Positions 48,345 to 60,507 are shown, counted from the first letter of the stretch. The stretch: DNA of 64,000 nt from Branchiostoma floridae (GCF_000003815.2 NC_049980.1:3528361-3592360); one strand, 5' to 3'. Made by a program: numbers and translations. Notes: generated by a model from the sequence alone, not told the origin.

Positions 48345-51300
48345 TCAAAGACGTGTGGTCTTTTTGGTGGCTGTTCTAATGTCCTCATCTTTTATTTCCG
48401 CGTACACGTGTTGAAGTGACGGATCGTCGTTGCTCGTCGAAGAGCCTTGTACGTTGAGAGGATCACGGCGGATGTCACTGCTAAGAGCAACATTGCTTAT
48501 GATTGGAACAGGCATGGCAGTGAGTGTTTGTAACGGCAATGCGTCGAGCACGTTTTTCGGCACAGGTTTTTGTTTACGTTTGCGCCAAACACCGAATGAA
48601 AAGCGGCTTGGGACTTTCACAGGTTCTTGTCGAGGATGGCCTAGAGTTGCATCACTTTGCATTTGGTCAACATTTACCATAGTCGAGACTCTCATGTTTC
48701 TGACAGTTTGTAACGGCAAAGCAGCGACTGTTTTTCTCGTATCAGCCTGCTGTTCGCGTCTGCGCCGAGTGCAGAGTGAAAAGCAGCTTTTGCCCTTCTT
48801 CTTTCCCAAAGGATTTTGTTGCAGATGGCCTAGACCGTCATTACATTGGTCAACACTGACAACAGGTTTTTGTCCACATTTCGGCCGAGCACCGAATGGA
48901 AAACGGCTGGTATCTTGTTGAGGAAGGCTCAGAATTGCATCACTTTGCAATTGGTCAATATTGACCATAGTCGAGGTTCTCATGATCTTGACTGTTTGTA
49001 GAGCTAGAGGAAAAGCAGCCACAGTTTTCTTCGATCCAGCCTGTTGTTTACGTTTGCGCCAATTGTTGAATGAAACGAGACTTAAGCCTTTCGACTTCTC
49101 GGAGGAATCTTTTTGTAGATGTTTTAGAACAGCATTTTCCTGGTCACCACTGGCTTCAATCGAGGTTCCCATGTTCCTGACAGCTTGCAACGGTAAAGTA
49201 GCGACCGTTATTTCTGACCCAGCCTGTTGTGTGTTCCTGCACCGAGTGTCAAGAGAAGGGCGGTTCGTGTCTTCTTCGTTGTGTCTTGAGCAATCCTCTT
49301 GAAGATGTCCCTCGATATTAGAACCACTCCGTTCAACACCTGTTACATACCGAAGACGCCTGTCTGTCACTGCTGGCAATGGCCGGGCAGTGGCCATGTT
49401 ATGAAGCACGACTTGACGTCGTTTTCTGAGTTTTCTCTTACTGACAATCCATTTGATGATGAAACCGACAAATAAGGTAAGCAGGACAGCTCCAAGGATG
49501 CCAACAGTGAGCTCTGTGAAAGGACAGAAAATCACGTTGTATGGATATATACAAATTTATTGTTTGTTGAGATTGTAGAAGGCTCAAGTGTGTTCCAACA
49601 CAGGACGTGTATGAATTTTACTGAACTGCCACTTCTTCTGATTCGAATGACTAAGGGACACGCTAAGCAATCGCTAAGGACACGTTCCCTTGTTACAGAT
49701 ACGTGACATCAACAGTACCGCGCTTCATCTCTGTTAAAATCTTTTATGTGCACGAACCAATGTTGTATACTACAGGTATGGGAGTGAAACATAATATTTT
49801 CCTGACGTATCATCCTTCTTCAGTTAAACTTCAGAAAATCTTCCCCAGGGAAAGAGCAATAAGGAAGTGCTTCCACTGTGACTTGTCCAGCAATTTGAAT
49901 GGTGGATGAACCCCATAACCACATAAACCCTTAAGCAACCTAGACTGTCTGGCACTTAGGAACATTAGCATAATAACTGTCACAAGATTAAACAAGAGTT
50001 CGAACACCTCACAAAATTGTGACCAGAAAGCCCCTGTACTTCCAGAGTAACGTGCCAAAACATACATCACTTCTTTCCTTACATCACAATCTATCTGCCA
50101 CCAAACAAGTATTGTTGAAAAAAAGCTGTGCCTTGGCGTGTAGTAGGGATATCGTCAGGAAAAAGTACCTCGGCGCTTCGCCGGTGCTCATCAATAAACA
50201 TGAGCATCACATCAAAACAACCAGAGGCAACCAGAAAAGCATGTGTATGTTAATTGTATATCATGGGTCCTGGTACTGCGCATTTGCAACTACTAAGTAT
50301 ATAACTGAAAAGTTGGTATTTGGATGCCTAGGACATTAGCCTACATGACTTAAATGTAGTGGTCATACATCACTTCAGAATTATTTATTTTGTTATTTTC
50401 GCCAATTGTATACAAAAATACGTAATATTTGGAGTTCCTAATATTCATGTAACAGTATCTAATGCAAGTCATCTGAGATCTAGTGTTGCTGTCTGGGGCA
50501 TATGCAATCTCTTATTTTGGCATGCAGTCCATTTTTTAATAGGATTTTTCAACCAAAGATATATATATTTCCTAATAAAGGCATTGTTGAATATGGTCAA
50601 TTGGGCAAAATCTACGACAATGGTCTGAGTTGACTTTGCTTGCAATAATTCACTATTTCACTATTGGCCAGAAATCATTTTGTATTTTTCCATTTTAAAT
50701 AGGTTTGTCGCTTCTTACTGGGTAATTATGAATTTTTAAAGCTTCAATATATGACTGGAATAATTATGCAAATGTCAACTTCCTGAGCTAACGTTTTTTT
50801 CCCTCTGGTCCATATAAATAGGGGCATTCTTAATGGTGATAATTTTGGAACAGTCAATGTTTGCATGGAGAGGGATAAGTAATTCAGTAAGCCGTATTTG
50901 CTTGCAAATATTGCACATTATTTGATAGATTGAAAATCCATTCGTCTGACCTGTATATGTAATCTTATAACGAAGATATACCGCCATGTTAAAGAAAATT
51001 AGAACGACTCACCTTTCCAAATGAGCGGAGGTATGGGAGTGTTGACAGTGGTTATTTCTCCACTGGACGTAACAGGCGTCGCTTTCTTCTCAAATTCTTC
51101 TGTCCCCACATAACCCAGAGATGATGTTTGCTGCGAATTTCCAGAATGATTCTGTGATGTACATGTGGATTCTAGGTTGACGCTTTGTAAAGACTCCCCC
51201 TTTAGTTCTAGTGGTAAGTCACATATTAAGTCATTCTTTGCCACATGGTTTACAATGAGATTATCTTGTAGAAGGCTGTCGAGGATTACTGCAACACCAT

Positions 51301-51895
51301 TCGGATGAAAATTGCAGTTGGCCAACATGCACACCCACACTCGAGCTATAGGCGCGTTGACACAGCCTTCGTTCCGGTGTTCCCACACACATCGCCGCAA
51401 ACGGGCAAGCCACTGGATCTTACAGTCGCAAAGGAAAGGATTCTGATATATGCTCAGGTAGAAGGTCTTCAGCTGTTTCTTTAGTCCGTCCAGAAACGTT
51501 TCAGGTATCGTGGCAATGCGGTTAGATTGAAGATACACATATTTCAGGCGTGGTGGGAAGTCAACGAAGGCACTGACCTTTGATATTTCATTGTTTTGCA
51601 GTTTCAATATCCTGATTCTTGAGATATTGTGAAGTGATGGCCAAGGGAACTCTCTCAGACGATTGTAAGACAAATCTAGATGACAGAGCTCCGGCATTTT
51701 TGGTATATATTTCAATTCTTCAATGACATTCCATGATAACAGGAGCGCTTTTAGAGTGGAAAACGATGGTACGTCGTCTGGTATGGTCTTCAATTTCGGC
51801 GATTGCCCCACACAGTTACCGTACGTCCAACAAATGTTGGTGGCGATGACGCTTGTTATGAACTGTACAAGCAGGATAGCGATGACGACAAACAT
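48345..51895 (-). CDS. LRR receptor D, longest tail with five repeat units
   Basis: Exon 1 from 51895 (MFVVIAILLVQFITSVIA; upstream in-frame ATG at 51928) to 51013, exon 2 49513-48345, 683 aa. Ectodomain: CWTYGNCVGQSPKLKTIPDD, LRRs (ELCHLDLSYNRLREFP, RLKYVYLQSNRIATIP), LRRCT NPFLCDCKIQWLARLRRC. The membrane segment VGILGAVLLTLFVGFIIKW and KRKLRKRRQ lead into a 388-residue exon. About five diverged ~55-residue units recur there, built on K-T-V-A-A-x-P-L-Q-T-V-x-x-M-R-x-S, V-D-Q-x-Q-S-D-A-x-L and R-F-x-F-G/S-x-x-x-K-R-K-Q. It ends HVYAEIKDEDIRTATKKTTRL. The tail is basic and probably disordered; tyrosine is almost absent except in YAEI. Confidence 0.85.
49514..51012. other. Intron of receptor D
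   Basis: 1.5 kb, no exon or clear transposon. Only its first ~200 bases (gene orientation 3' end, 49520-49740) are shared with the introns of E and F (TTGTAGAAGGCT.AAG.GT, GATACGTGACATCAACA). Confidence 0.5.
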
Positions 51896-52060
51896 GTCGG
51901 GTAAAGTCATTGAATTATGTTGCCACAAAAGAGTGAAGGCTTACCTTTACTTAGCACTATTCTCAGACGTGGTCCCCAAAAACGTTAAACTCTGCAACTG
52001 TGCCGTATGCTCCGTCTCTTTGCAAATGTATACTTTTGCATGACTTCACCGTTTCAAATT

Positions 52061-52070
52061 CTAACGTGAC
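52061..52070 (-). promoter_or_regulatory. Conserved upstream motif, gene D
   Basis: CTAACGTGAC, 166 bp from the MFVV start; one base different from the A-C version. Confidence 0.45.
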
Positions 52071-53059
52071 AAAGCGACGTAAATGCTTTTCTATGATTAG
52101 TTCTAGAAAAACCTCTGCAGTGTCCAGATGTGTCGTTGGACCCAGTTATCAAATGCAGCTAAGCTTGGTTTCGGTGTTCTTGGATTATGGGGTACGCTAT
52201 ATATGAACATAGCCCCAAATAAATGACTGTGCCTGTTGACTTGAGTAAATATATACGTATTGCAGACGTATTAAAAAGTCATAAAAGTGTCACTCAAGCT
52301 ATTTTCAAGAAGGAGAACAAAATTGAGTCACGCCACTCCATAGTCAAAAGAATTGGTAGTTTTTTTAATGCATAAACAAGATTATTGTGATTAGTCTAAG
52401 GCTTGGCTTGGTAAGCACACAACATGGCACAGAAAAAATATTACCAAATCAGACGCGTTTTGTTTTATTCCTCCTATGAATTGTAGCCATTCTTTATTGG
52501 TTGTCATCCAGATAAAAAAATGTGTTGCCTGTGAGTATTTCTGTATTTGTTCATTGAAATCAAACGGTGTAAAGGAAAGACGTACCTACACCATGCACAG
52601 ATGCATATTGTAGAATGCTGTTGATCGTGAGATACAAGGAATAGCTGCTTATAATGTGCTGTACCTGGGCCTACATGGAAACACCACTGTATTACTCTTA
52701 CCCGACTGTCTCATTTTGATTTTAAATACAGGAATGCAGGCTTCCATGTTATTACAGCAATACAGTCACAAACCATCACACTTTTGCTCTTGTGCCTTAA
52801 AGGTTTATGTTTGCGTTTTTTCTCACATTAGTTTTAACCATATGAGAACACCTTTCAAACTTTCCTATCATAGCATATCAAAGAATGTGTAGACATTAGA
52901 AATTTCTTCAATGATTGTAAAAACCTCCAATGATTGCAAGAAACATTATCCCATACTACAACTCCTGTATTAGTTAGATAAACCTTAAGTCAAGGTATAG
53001 AACTGTAGTTATGTAGAAGCCATACTTTGTACCTTGTACAATTGTTGTGCAATAAAGTT

Positions 53060-53099
53060 ATATATCTATCGAACTATGGAAATAGTTCGATAGATATAT
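53060..53099. repeat. Perfect 18-bp-arm hairpin
   Basis: ATATATCTATCGAACTAT, a 4-base loop GGAA, then its exact reverse complement. The duplicate locus at ~56930 has lost the symmetry. An AATAAA precedes it at 53051. Confidence 0.8.
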
Positions 53100-53534
53100 C
53101 GTATCGTTTGTAAATGAAATTCTACATTCAGTAATTCTTCGCCTTTGTTGACGCGCATAGCAGAAATAGGACCTAAACAAAAACGTATTGGCTAAACTTA
53201 TTGCCACTAAATGTTGTAAGATCTTTAAAGTCAGTTCTAAAGTGCAATAAAATATTTGAAATCTACCTGTGCACTGAGCACTTTAAGGAACGTCCTACTT
53301 AACCGATCTTATTAATTGGCAACCATTTTCTTATGCCATCATCATCATGTCGCCTGCAGTTTTACCATACGGCCTTCACGTTTCCTGGCAACAGATTATT
53401 TTGAAATTGTGGTTTGACAGCATCACTCGGCCATATTATATTCACACTAGGACTAAAGAACACAAACTTTGATTGGGGAGGAAGTTTGTGCTTGCGGTAA
53501 AGGTCGCCATTGCACAAGCGACAGCATTGTATCC

Positions 53535-53930
53535 TCATAGACGGGTGTTCTCCTTGGCGGTTCCTCTAATGTCCTCATCTTTTATTTCCGCGTACACGTG
53601 TTGAAGTGACTGATTATCGTTGTTCATCGAAGAGCCTCGTACGTTGAGATGTTGACGACGGGTTTCCCTGCCCTGAGCAACACTGCGAATGCTTGGAACA
53701 GGCATGGCGGCGAGTGTTTGTAACGGCAAAGCCGAAGCGACTGTTCTCCTCGGATTAGCCTGCTGTTCGCGTTTGCGCCGAGTACAGAGTGAAAAGCAGC
53801 GTTTTCCGATACTGACGAACCATTTGATGATGAAAACGACAAATAAGGTAATCAGAACACCGCCAAGGATGCCAACAGTGATCTCTGTGAAAAGACAGAA
53901 AATCACGTTGTATGGTGTTATATATATATA

Positions 53931-53961
<31 letters not shown>

Positions 53962-55763
53962 CTGTTGGTTATTGACATTGTAGAAGGCTAAAGCGTACAT
54001 GTGTTCCAACACAAGAACGTGTATAAATTTCAATGAGCCGCTACTCTTTCTGATTTAAATGACCGGCAATCGCTAAGGACACGTTCCCTTGTTACAGATA
54101 CGTGACATCAACAGTACCTCGCTTCGTCTCTGATAGAAGCCTCTGTGTGTACGTACATGAAAGCATAACAACCGTATTTCACTACATACTCCAGTTAAAT
54201 CTTCAAATCGGTTCATCTCTGTCATTTTGTCACTCCTACATCACTTAAGAATGATCTATTTGGGTGTTTTCGCCATTTTTTAGACAAGAATACATATTTT
54301 GAGTTCCTATGGCACTGTGCATGTATTTAATCCAAGTGATCTGAAATGCGATGTGTTGCTGCCTTACACATATGCAATCCATTATTCATATCTTTGGCAT
54401 ACAACCAAAAATATATTTCTTGGAACATTCTATTGTTGAATAGACTGGGGTGACTTTGCAATCATTCCCTATTGGGCAGAAATCATTTTGTACTTTTCCA
54501 TTTTACATGAGTTTGCCACCGCTAGAAGAGTCCGTTCTTGCTGGCCGGGGGAGTATGCTGTTTAAAGCTTTAACATGGGACCTGGGACAGGGTAATTTTG
54601 CAAATATCGACTTTCTGAGGGGATGTTTGTTTTATATTTGTCCTTTTAAATGGGGTCCCACTGGATGAGTCCATTCAGCCATTGGGGCATTTCTAATGGG
54701 GAAATAAAATTAAAAAATTTTTTTTGCAAGGAAAAGGGTGCTTAGTGCTATATGCGCCGTATCTGCTCATGAATATTGCATTTATATCTTGAAACACTAA
54801 AAAGCCCAATCATCTATCTTACCCAGGTCATCTTATGAGGAAGAGGTACCGCCATGTCAAAAGAAATTAAGACGTCTCACCTTTCCAAATGAGCGGAGGT
54901 ATGGGAGTGCTGACAGTGGTTGTTTCTCCACTGGACGTAACAGGCGTGGCTTCCTTCTCAAATTCTTCTGTCCCCACATTACCCAGAGATGTTGTTCGCT
55001 GCGGATTTCCAGAATGATTCTGTGATGTACTTGTGGATTCTAGCCCAACGCTTCGTAAAGACTCCCCCTTTAGTTTTTGTGGTAAGTCACATATCAAGTC
55101 GTTCGTTTCCAGATGTTTTACAATACGATTTTCTTGTAGAAGGCCGTCGAGGATTACAGCAACCCTATTCGGATGGAAATTGCAGTTGGCCAACATGCAC
55201 GTTCTCACTTGAGTGAGAGGAGCGTTGACACAGCCTTCGTCCCGGTGTTCCCACACACATCGCCGCAGACGAGCGAGCCACTGGATCTTACAGTCACAAA
55301 GGAAAGGGTTCTGATATATACGCAGATAGAAGGTCCTCAGCTGTTTCTTCAGTCCGTCCAGAAACGTGTCGGGTATCGTGGTAATGCGGTTAGATTGAAG
55401 ATACAGATATTTCAGGCGTGGTGGGAAGTCCACGAAGGCACTGACCTTCGATATTTCATTATTTTGCAGTTTCAATATCCTGATTCTTGAGATATTGTAA
55501 AGTGATGGCCAAGGGAACTCTCTCAGACGATTGTAGGACAAATCTAAATGACAGAGTTCCGGCATTTCTGGTATATATTTCAACTCTTCAATGACATTCC
55601 ATTGTAACAGGAGCGCTTTTAGAGTGGAAAATGGTGGTATGTTGTCTGGAATGGTCTTCAATTTCGGCGATTGCCCCACACAGTTACCGTACGTCCAACA
55701 AATGTTGGTGGCGTTGACGCTTATTTGGAACTGTACAAGCACGGCAGCGATGACGACAAACAT
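53535..55763 (-). CDS. LRR receptor E, crossover hybrid with short YAEI tail
   Basis: Exon 1 from 55763 (MFVVIAAVLVQFQISVNA; upstream ATG at 55796) to 54881, exon 2 53884-53535, 410 aa. The N-terminal half (GQSPKLKTIPDN, ELCHLDLSYNRLREFP) follows gene D. From about FPPRLKYLYLQSNRITTIPD onward, including LRRCT, stalk (TSTSQNHSGNPQRTTS), intron and exon 2, it is nearly identical to gene F. The membrane segment VGILGGVLITLFVVFIIKW runs into a short tail, GKRCFSLCTRRKREQQANPRRTV.., then ALPLQTLAAMPVPSI and HVYAEIKDEDIRGTAKENTRL. Compared with D the tail has lost about four repeat units. Confidence 0.85.
53920..53961. repeat. (TA)n(GT)n microsatellite at the exon 2 acceptor of E
   Basis: It starts ~35 bp from the acceptor. 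The same place in gene F (57787-57870) is a long (TA)n, showing fast change after duplication. Confidence 0.9.
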
Positions 55764-55928
55764 GTCGGGTAAAGTCATTGAATTATGTTGCCACAAAAGA
55801 GTGAAGGCTTACCTTTACTTAGCACTATTCTCAGACGTGGTCTCCAAAAACGTTAAACTCTGCAACTGTGCCGTATGCTCCGTCTCTTTGCAAATGTATA
55901 TTTTTGCATGACTTCACCGTTTCAAATT

Positions 55929-55938
55929 CTAACGTGAC
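55929..55938 (-). promoter_or_regulatory. Conserved upstream motif, gene E
   Basis: CTAACGTGAC, 166 bp from the MFVV start, in sequence nearly identical to that upstream of D. Confidence 0.45.
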
Positions 55939-57455
55939 AATGCGACGTAAATGCTTTTCTATGATTAGTTCTAGAACCATCTCTGTAGTGTCCAGATGTG
56001 TCGTTGGACCCAGTTATCAAATGCAGCTAAGCTTGGTTTCGGTATTCTTGGATTATGGGGTACGCTATATATGAACATAGCCCCAAATAAATGACTGTGC
56101 CTGTTGACTTGAGTAAATATATACGTATTGCAGACGTATTAAAACGTCATAAAAGTGTCACTCAAGCTAATTTCAAGAAGGAGAACAAAATTGAGTCACG
56201 CCACTCCATAGTCAAAAGAATTGGTAGTTTTTTTAATGCATAAACAAGATTATTGTGATTAGTCTAAGGCTTGGCTTGGTAAGCACACAACATGGCACAG
56301 AAAAATATTACCAAATCAGATGTGTTTTGTTTTATTCCTCCTATGGATTGTAGCCATTCTTTATTGTTTGTCATCCAGATAAAAAAAATGTGTTGCCTGT
56401 GAGTATTTCTCTATTTGTTCATTGAAATCAAACGGTGTAAAGGAAAGACGTACCTACACAATGCACAGATGCATATTGCAGAATACATGTTGATCTCGAG
56501 ATACAAGGAATAGCTGCTTATAATGTGCTGTACATGGGCCTACATGGAAAAACCACTGCATTACCCGACTGTCTCATTTTGATCTTAAATACAGGAATGC
56601 AGACTTCCATGTTATTACAGCAATACACTCACAAACCATCACACTTTTGCTCTTGTGCCTTCAGGTTTATGTTTGCGTCTTTTTTCTTACATTTGTTTTA
56701 ACAATATGAGAACACCTTTCAAACTTTCCTATCATAGCATATCAAAGAATGTGTAGACATTAGAAATTTCTTCAATGATTGTAAAAACTTCCAATGATTG
56801 TAAGAAACATTGTCCCCCACTACAACACCTGCATTAGTTAGATAAACCTTAAGTTAAGCTATAGAATTGTACTTATGTGGATGCCATACTTTGTGCCTTG
56901 TACAATTGTTGTGCAATAAAGTTATATATTTATCATACTACGGAAATAGAATATCACACATATTGCTCCATACGTATCGTTTGTAAATGAAATTCTAATT
57001 TCAGTAACCCTTCGCTTTTGTTGACACGCATAGCAGGAATTCGGCCTAAACCAAAACGTATTGACTAAACTTACTGCCACTAAATGTTGTAAGATCTTTA
57101 AAGTCAGTTCTAAAGTGCAATTAAATGTTTGAATTCTACCTGTGCACTGAGCAACTGAAGGCATGTCCTACATAACCAATCTTATTAATTGGAAACCATT
57201 GTCTTATGCCATCATCATCATGTCGCCTGCAGTTTTACCATACGGCCTTCACGTTTCCTGGCAACAGATTATTTTGAAATTGTGGTTTGAAAGTATCACT
57301 CGGCCATATCATATTCACGCTAGAACCAAAGAGTAACAGCTTTGATTGGGGAGGACGTTTTTTGCTTGCGGTAAAGGTTGCCATTGCAAAAGCGACAGCA
57401 TTGTATCCTCATAGACGGGTGTTCTCCTTGGCGGTCCCTCTAGTGTCCTCATCTT

Positions 57456-57782
57456 TTATTTCCGCGTACACGTGTTGAAGTGACTGACTATATCGTTGTT
57501 CATCGAAGAGCCTTGTACGTTGAGATGTTGACGACGGGTTTCCCTGCCCTGAGCAACACTGCGAATGCTTGGAACAGGCATGGCGGCGAGTGTTTGTAAC
57601 GGCAAAGCCGAAGCGACTGTTTTCCTCGGATTAGCCTGCTGTTCGCGTTTGCGCTGAATACAGAGTGAAAAGCAGCGTTTTCCGATACTGACGATCCATT
57701 TGATGATGAAAACGACAAATAAGGTAGTCAGGACACCGCCAAGGATGCCAACAGAGATCTCTGTGAAAAGACAAGAAAATGG

Positions 57783-57840
<58 letters not shown>

Positions 57841-59644
57841 GTTATATATGTTATATATTATATATATATGTTGGTAATTGACATTGTAGAAGGCTAAAGT
57901 GTACATGTGTTCCAACACAAGGACGTGTATGAATTTCACTGAGCCGCTACTTCTTCGGATTAGAATGACTGGCAATCGCTAAGGACACGGTCCCTTGCTA
58001 CAGATACGTGACATCAACAATACTGCGCTTCGTCTCCTATAGAAGCCTTTGTGTGTACGTAAATAAAAGCATGCCGTCGTATTTCACTACATACTCCAGT
58101 TAAATCTACAAATCGGTTCATCTCTGTCATTTGTCACTCCTACATCACTTAAGAATGATCTATTTGGGTGTTTTCGCCATTTTTTAGACAAGAATACATA
58201 TTTTGAGTTCCTATGGCACTGTGCATGTATTTAATCCAAGTGATCTGAAATGCGATGTGTTGCTACCTTAGGCATATGCAATCCATTATTCATATCTTTG
58301 GCATACAACCAAAAATATATTTCTTGGAACATTCTATTGTTGAAAAGACTGGGGTGACTTTGCAATCATTCCCTATTGGGCAGAAATCATTTTGTACTTT
58401 TCCATTTTACATGAGTTTGCCACCGCTAGAAGAGTCCGTTCTTGCTGGCCGGGGGAGTATGCTGTTTAAAGCTTTAACATGGGACCTGGGACAGGGTAAT
58501 TTTGCAAATATCGACTTTCTGAGGGGATGTTTGTTTTATTTTTGTCCTTTTAAATGGGGTCCCACTGGATGAGTCCATTCAGCCATTGGGGCATTTCAAG
58601 GTTTTTGCAAGGAAAGGGGTGCTTAGTGCTATATGCGCCGTATCTGCTCATGAATATTGCATTTATATCTTGAAACACTAAAAAGCCTAATCATCTATCT
58701 TATCCAGGTCATCTTATGAGGAAGAGGTACCGCCATGTCAAAAGAAATCAAGACGTCTCACCTTTCCAAATGAGCGGAGGTATGGGAGTGCTGACAGTGG
58801 TTGTTTCTCCACTGGACGTAACAGGCGTGGCTTCCTTCTCAAATTCTTCTGTCCCCACATTACCCAGAGATGTTGTTCGCTGCGGATTTCCAGAATGATT
58901 CTGTGATGTACTTGTGGATTCTAGCCCAACGCTTCGTAAAGACTCCCCCTTTAGTTTTTGTGGTAAGTCACATATCAAGTCGTTCGTTTCCAGATGCTTT
59001 ACAATACGATTTTCTTGTAGAAGGCCGTCGAGGATTACAGCAACCCCATTCGGATGGAAATTGCAGTTGGCCAACATGCACATTCTCACTTGAGTGAGAG
59101 GAGCGTTGACGCAACCTTCGTCCCGGTGTTCCCACACACATCGCCGCAGACGGGCGAGCCACTGGATCTTACAGTCGCAAAGGAAAGGATTCTGCCATAT
59201 ACGCAGATAGAAGGTCCTCAGCTGTTTCTTCAGTCCGTCCAGAAACGTGTCGGGTATCGTGGTAATGCGGTTAGATTGAAGATACAGATATTTCAGGCGT
59301 GGTGGGAAGTCAACGAAGGCACTGACCTTTGATATTTCATTGTTTTGCAGTTTCAATGTCCTGATTTTTGAGATATTGTGAAGTGATGGCCAAGGGAATT
59401 CTCCTAAATGATTGTCGGACAAATCCAAATGACAGAGTTTCGACATTTTTGGTATATATTTCAACTCCTTAAAGTCATTCTGCTGTAACAGGAGCCCTCC
59501 TAGAGCGGGAAATGATGGCAAGTTGTCTGGTATGGTTTTCAATTTCGGCGATGTTCCCGCGCAGTTACCGTACGTCCAACAAATGTTGGCGGCGTTGACG
59601 CTTATTAGGAACTGTACAAGCACGATAGCGATGACGACAAACAT
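57456..59644 (-). CDS. LRR receptor F, tail frameshifted before the YAEI motif
   Basis: Exon 1 from 59644 (MFVVIAIVLVQFLISVNA; upstream ATG at 59677) to 58762, exon 2 57760-57456, 395 aa. The first LRRs differ from E (LKTIPDNLPSFPALGGLLLQ, LCHLDLSDNHLGEFP), but LRRCT and stalk are almost the same. In exon 2 the sequence AACGATATAGTCAGTCAC replaces AACGATAATCAGTCAC of E, a 2-base gain. The frame shifts after NNDI and ends SHFNTCTRK, so YAEIKDEDI is present in the DNA (another frame) but not in the protein. All else is intact, so this is either a live receptor without the motif or an early pseudogene. Confidence 0.82.
57787..57870. repeat. (TA)n microsatellite at the exon 2 acceptor of F
   Basis: Over 50 bp of TA followed by TTATGTTATATATG-type sequence, ~25 bp from the acceptor. 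Confidence 0.95.
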
Positions 59645-59803
59645 GTCGGCTGAAGTCGTTTGATAATGATGCCACAAAACAGTGAAGGCTTACCTTTACT
59701 TAGCCATATTCTCAGACGTGGTCTCCATCCAAAAGCGTAAAACTGTGCCATATGTTACGTCTTGTTACAAATGTATCTTTTGCTGATTTGATTGTTTCAA
59801 ATT

Positions 59804-59813
59804 CTAACGTGAC
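59804..59813 (-). promoter_or_regulatory. Conserved upstream motif, gene F
   Basis: CTAACGTGAC, 160 bp from the MFVV start. Confidence 0.45.
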
Positions 59814-60507
59814 AGAATGACGTAAATGCTTTTCTTCCGATTTGTAGTGTTCTATGGTCCCCTCAATGTAGTGTCCAGATGTGTCCTCGGACCCAGTTAT
59901 CAAATGTAGCAATCGTCGTCTTCGGTATTCTTCGATTATTGTGGGGTTGGGGGTGGGCATGCGCATTGTCCCAAATAAAGGACTGTGCGTGCTGACTTGA
60001 GTAAATACATACGTATTGCAGACGAATTAAAACGTCATAAAAGTGTCACTCAAGCTTATTCCAAGAAGGAGAACGAAATTGAGTCGCGCCACTCCATAGT
60101 CAAAAGAATCGGTACTTTTTTTAATGCATGAACAAGATATTGTGGTTAGTCTAAGCTTGGTAAGCACACAGCATAGCACGAAAAAATATTCCCAAATCAG
60201 ATATGTTTTGCTTTATTCCTCCTATGGATTGTAGCCATTCTTTATTGTTTTTCACCTAAATAACAAAAATGTGTTGCCTGTGAATATGTTATTCATTCAT
60301 TGAAATGGCGCCAAGGAAAGGATTACTTACATCATGTACACTTGCACATTGTAGAATACATGTTGATCGTGAGATACAAGGAATAGCTGCTTTCAAGTCA
60401 CACCACATCATTTGTTAACTGAAAATGATAAATCTTCAACGAATAGACAGGACCGTTTATTTTTGTTGCAATAGCGACGGACAGAAGAGATTGTGTTTTT
60501 ACAGATA

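Larger units (their letters stand above)
51900..59700. repeat. Two copies of a ~3.87-kb tandem duplication
   Basis: 51.9-53.5 kb (upstream of D) matches 55.8-57.4 kb (upstream of E) with only scattered changes. 53.5-55.4 kb (3' part of E) matches 57.4-59.3 kb (3' part of F). Offsets are 3868-3881 bp. Confidence 0.85.
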
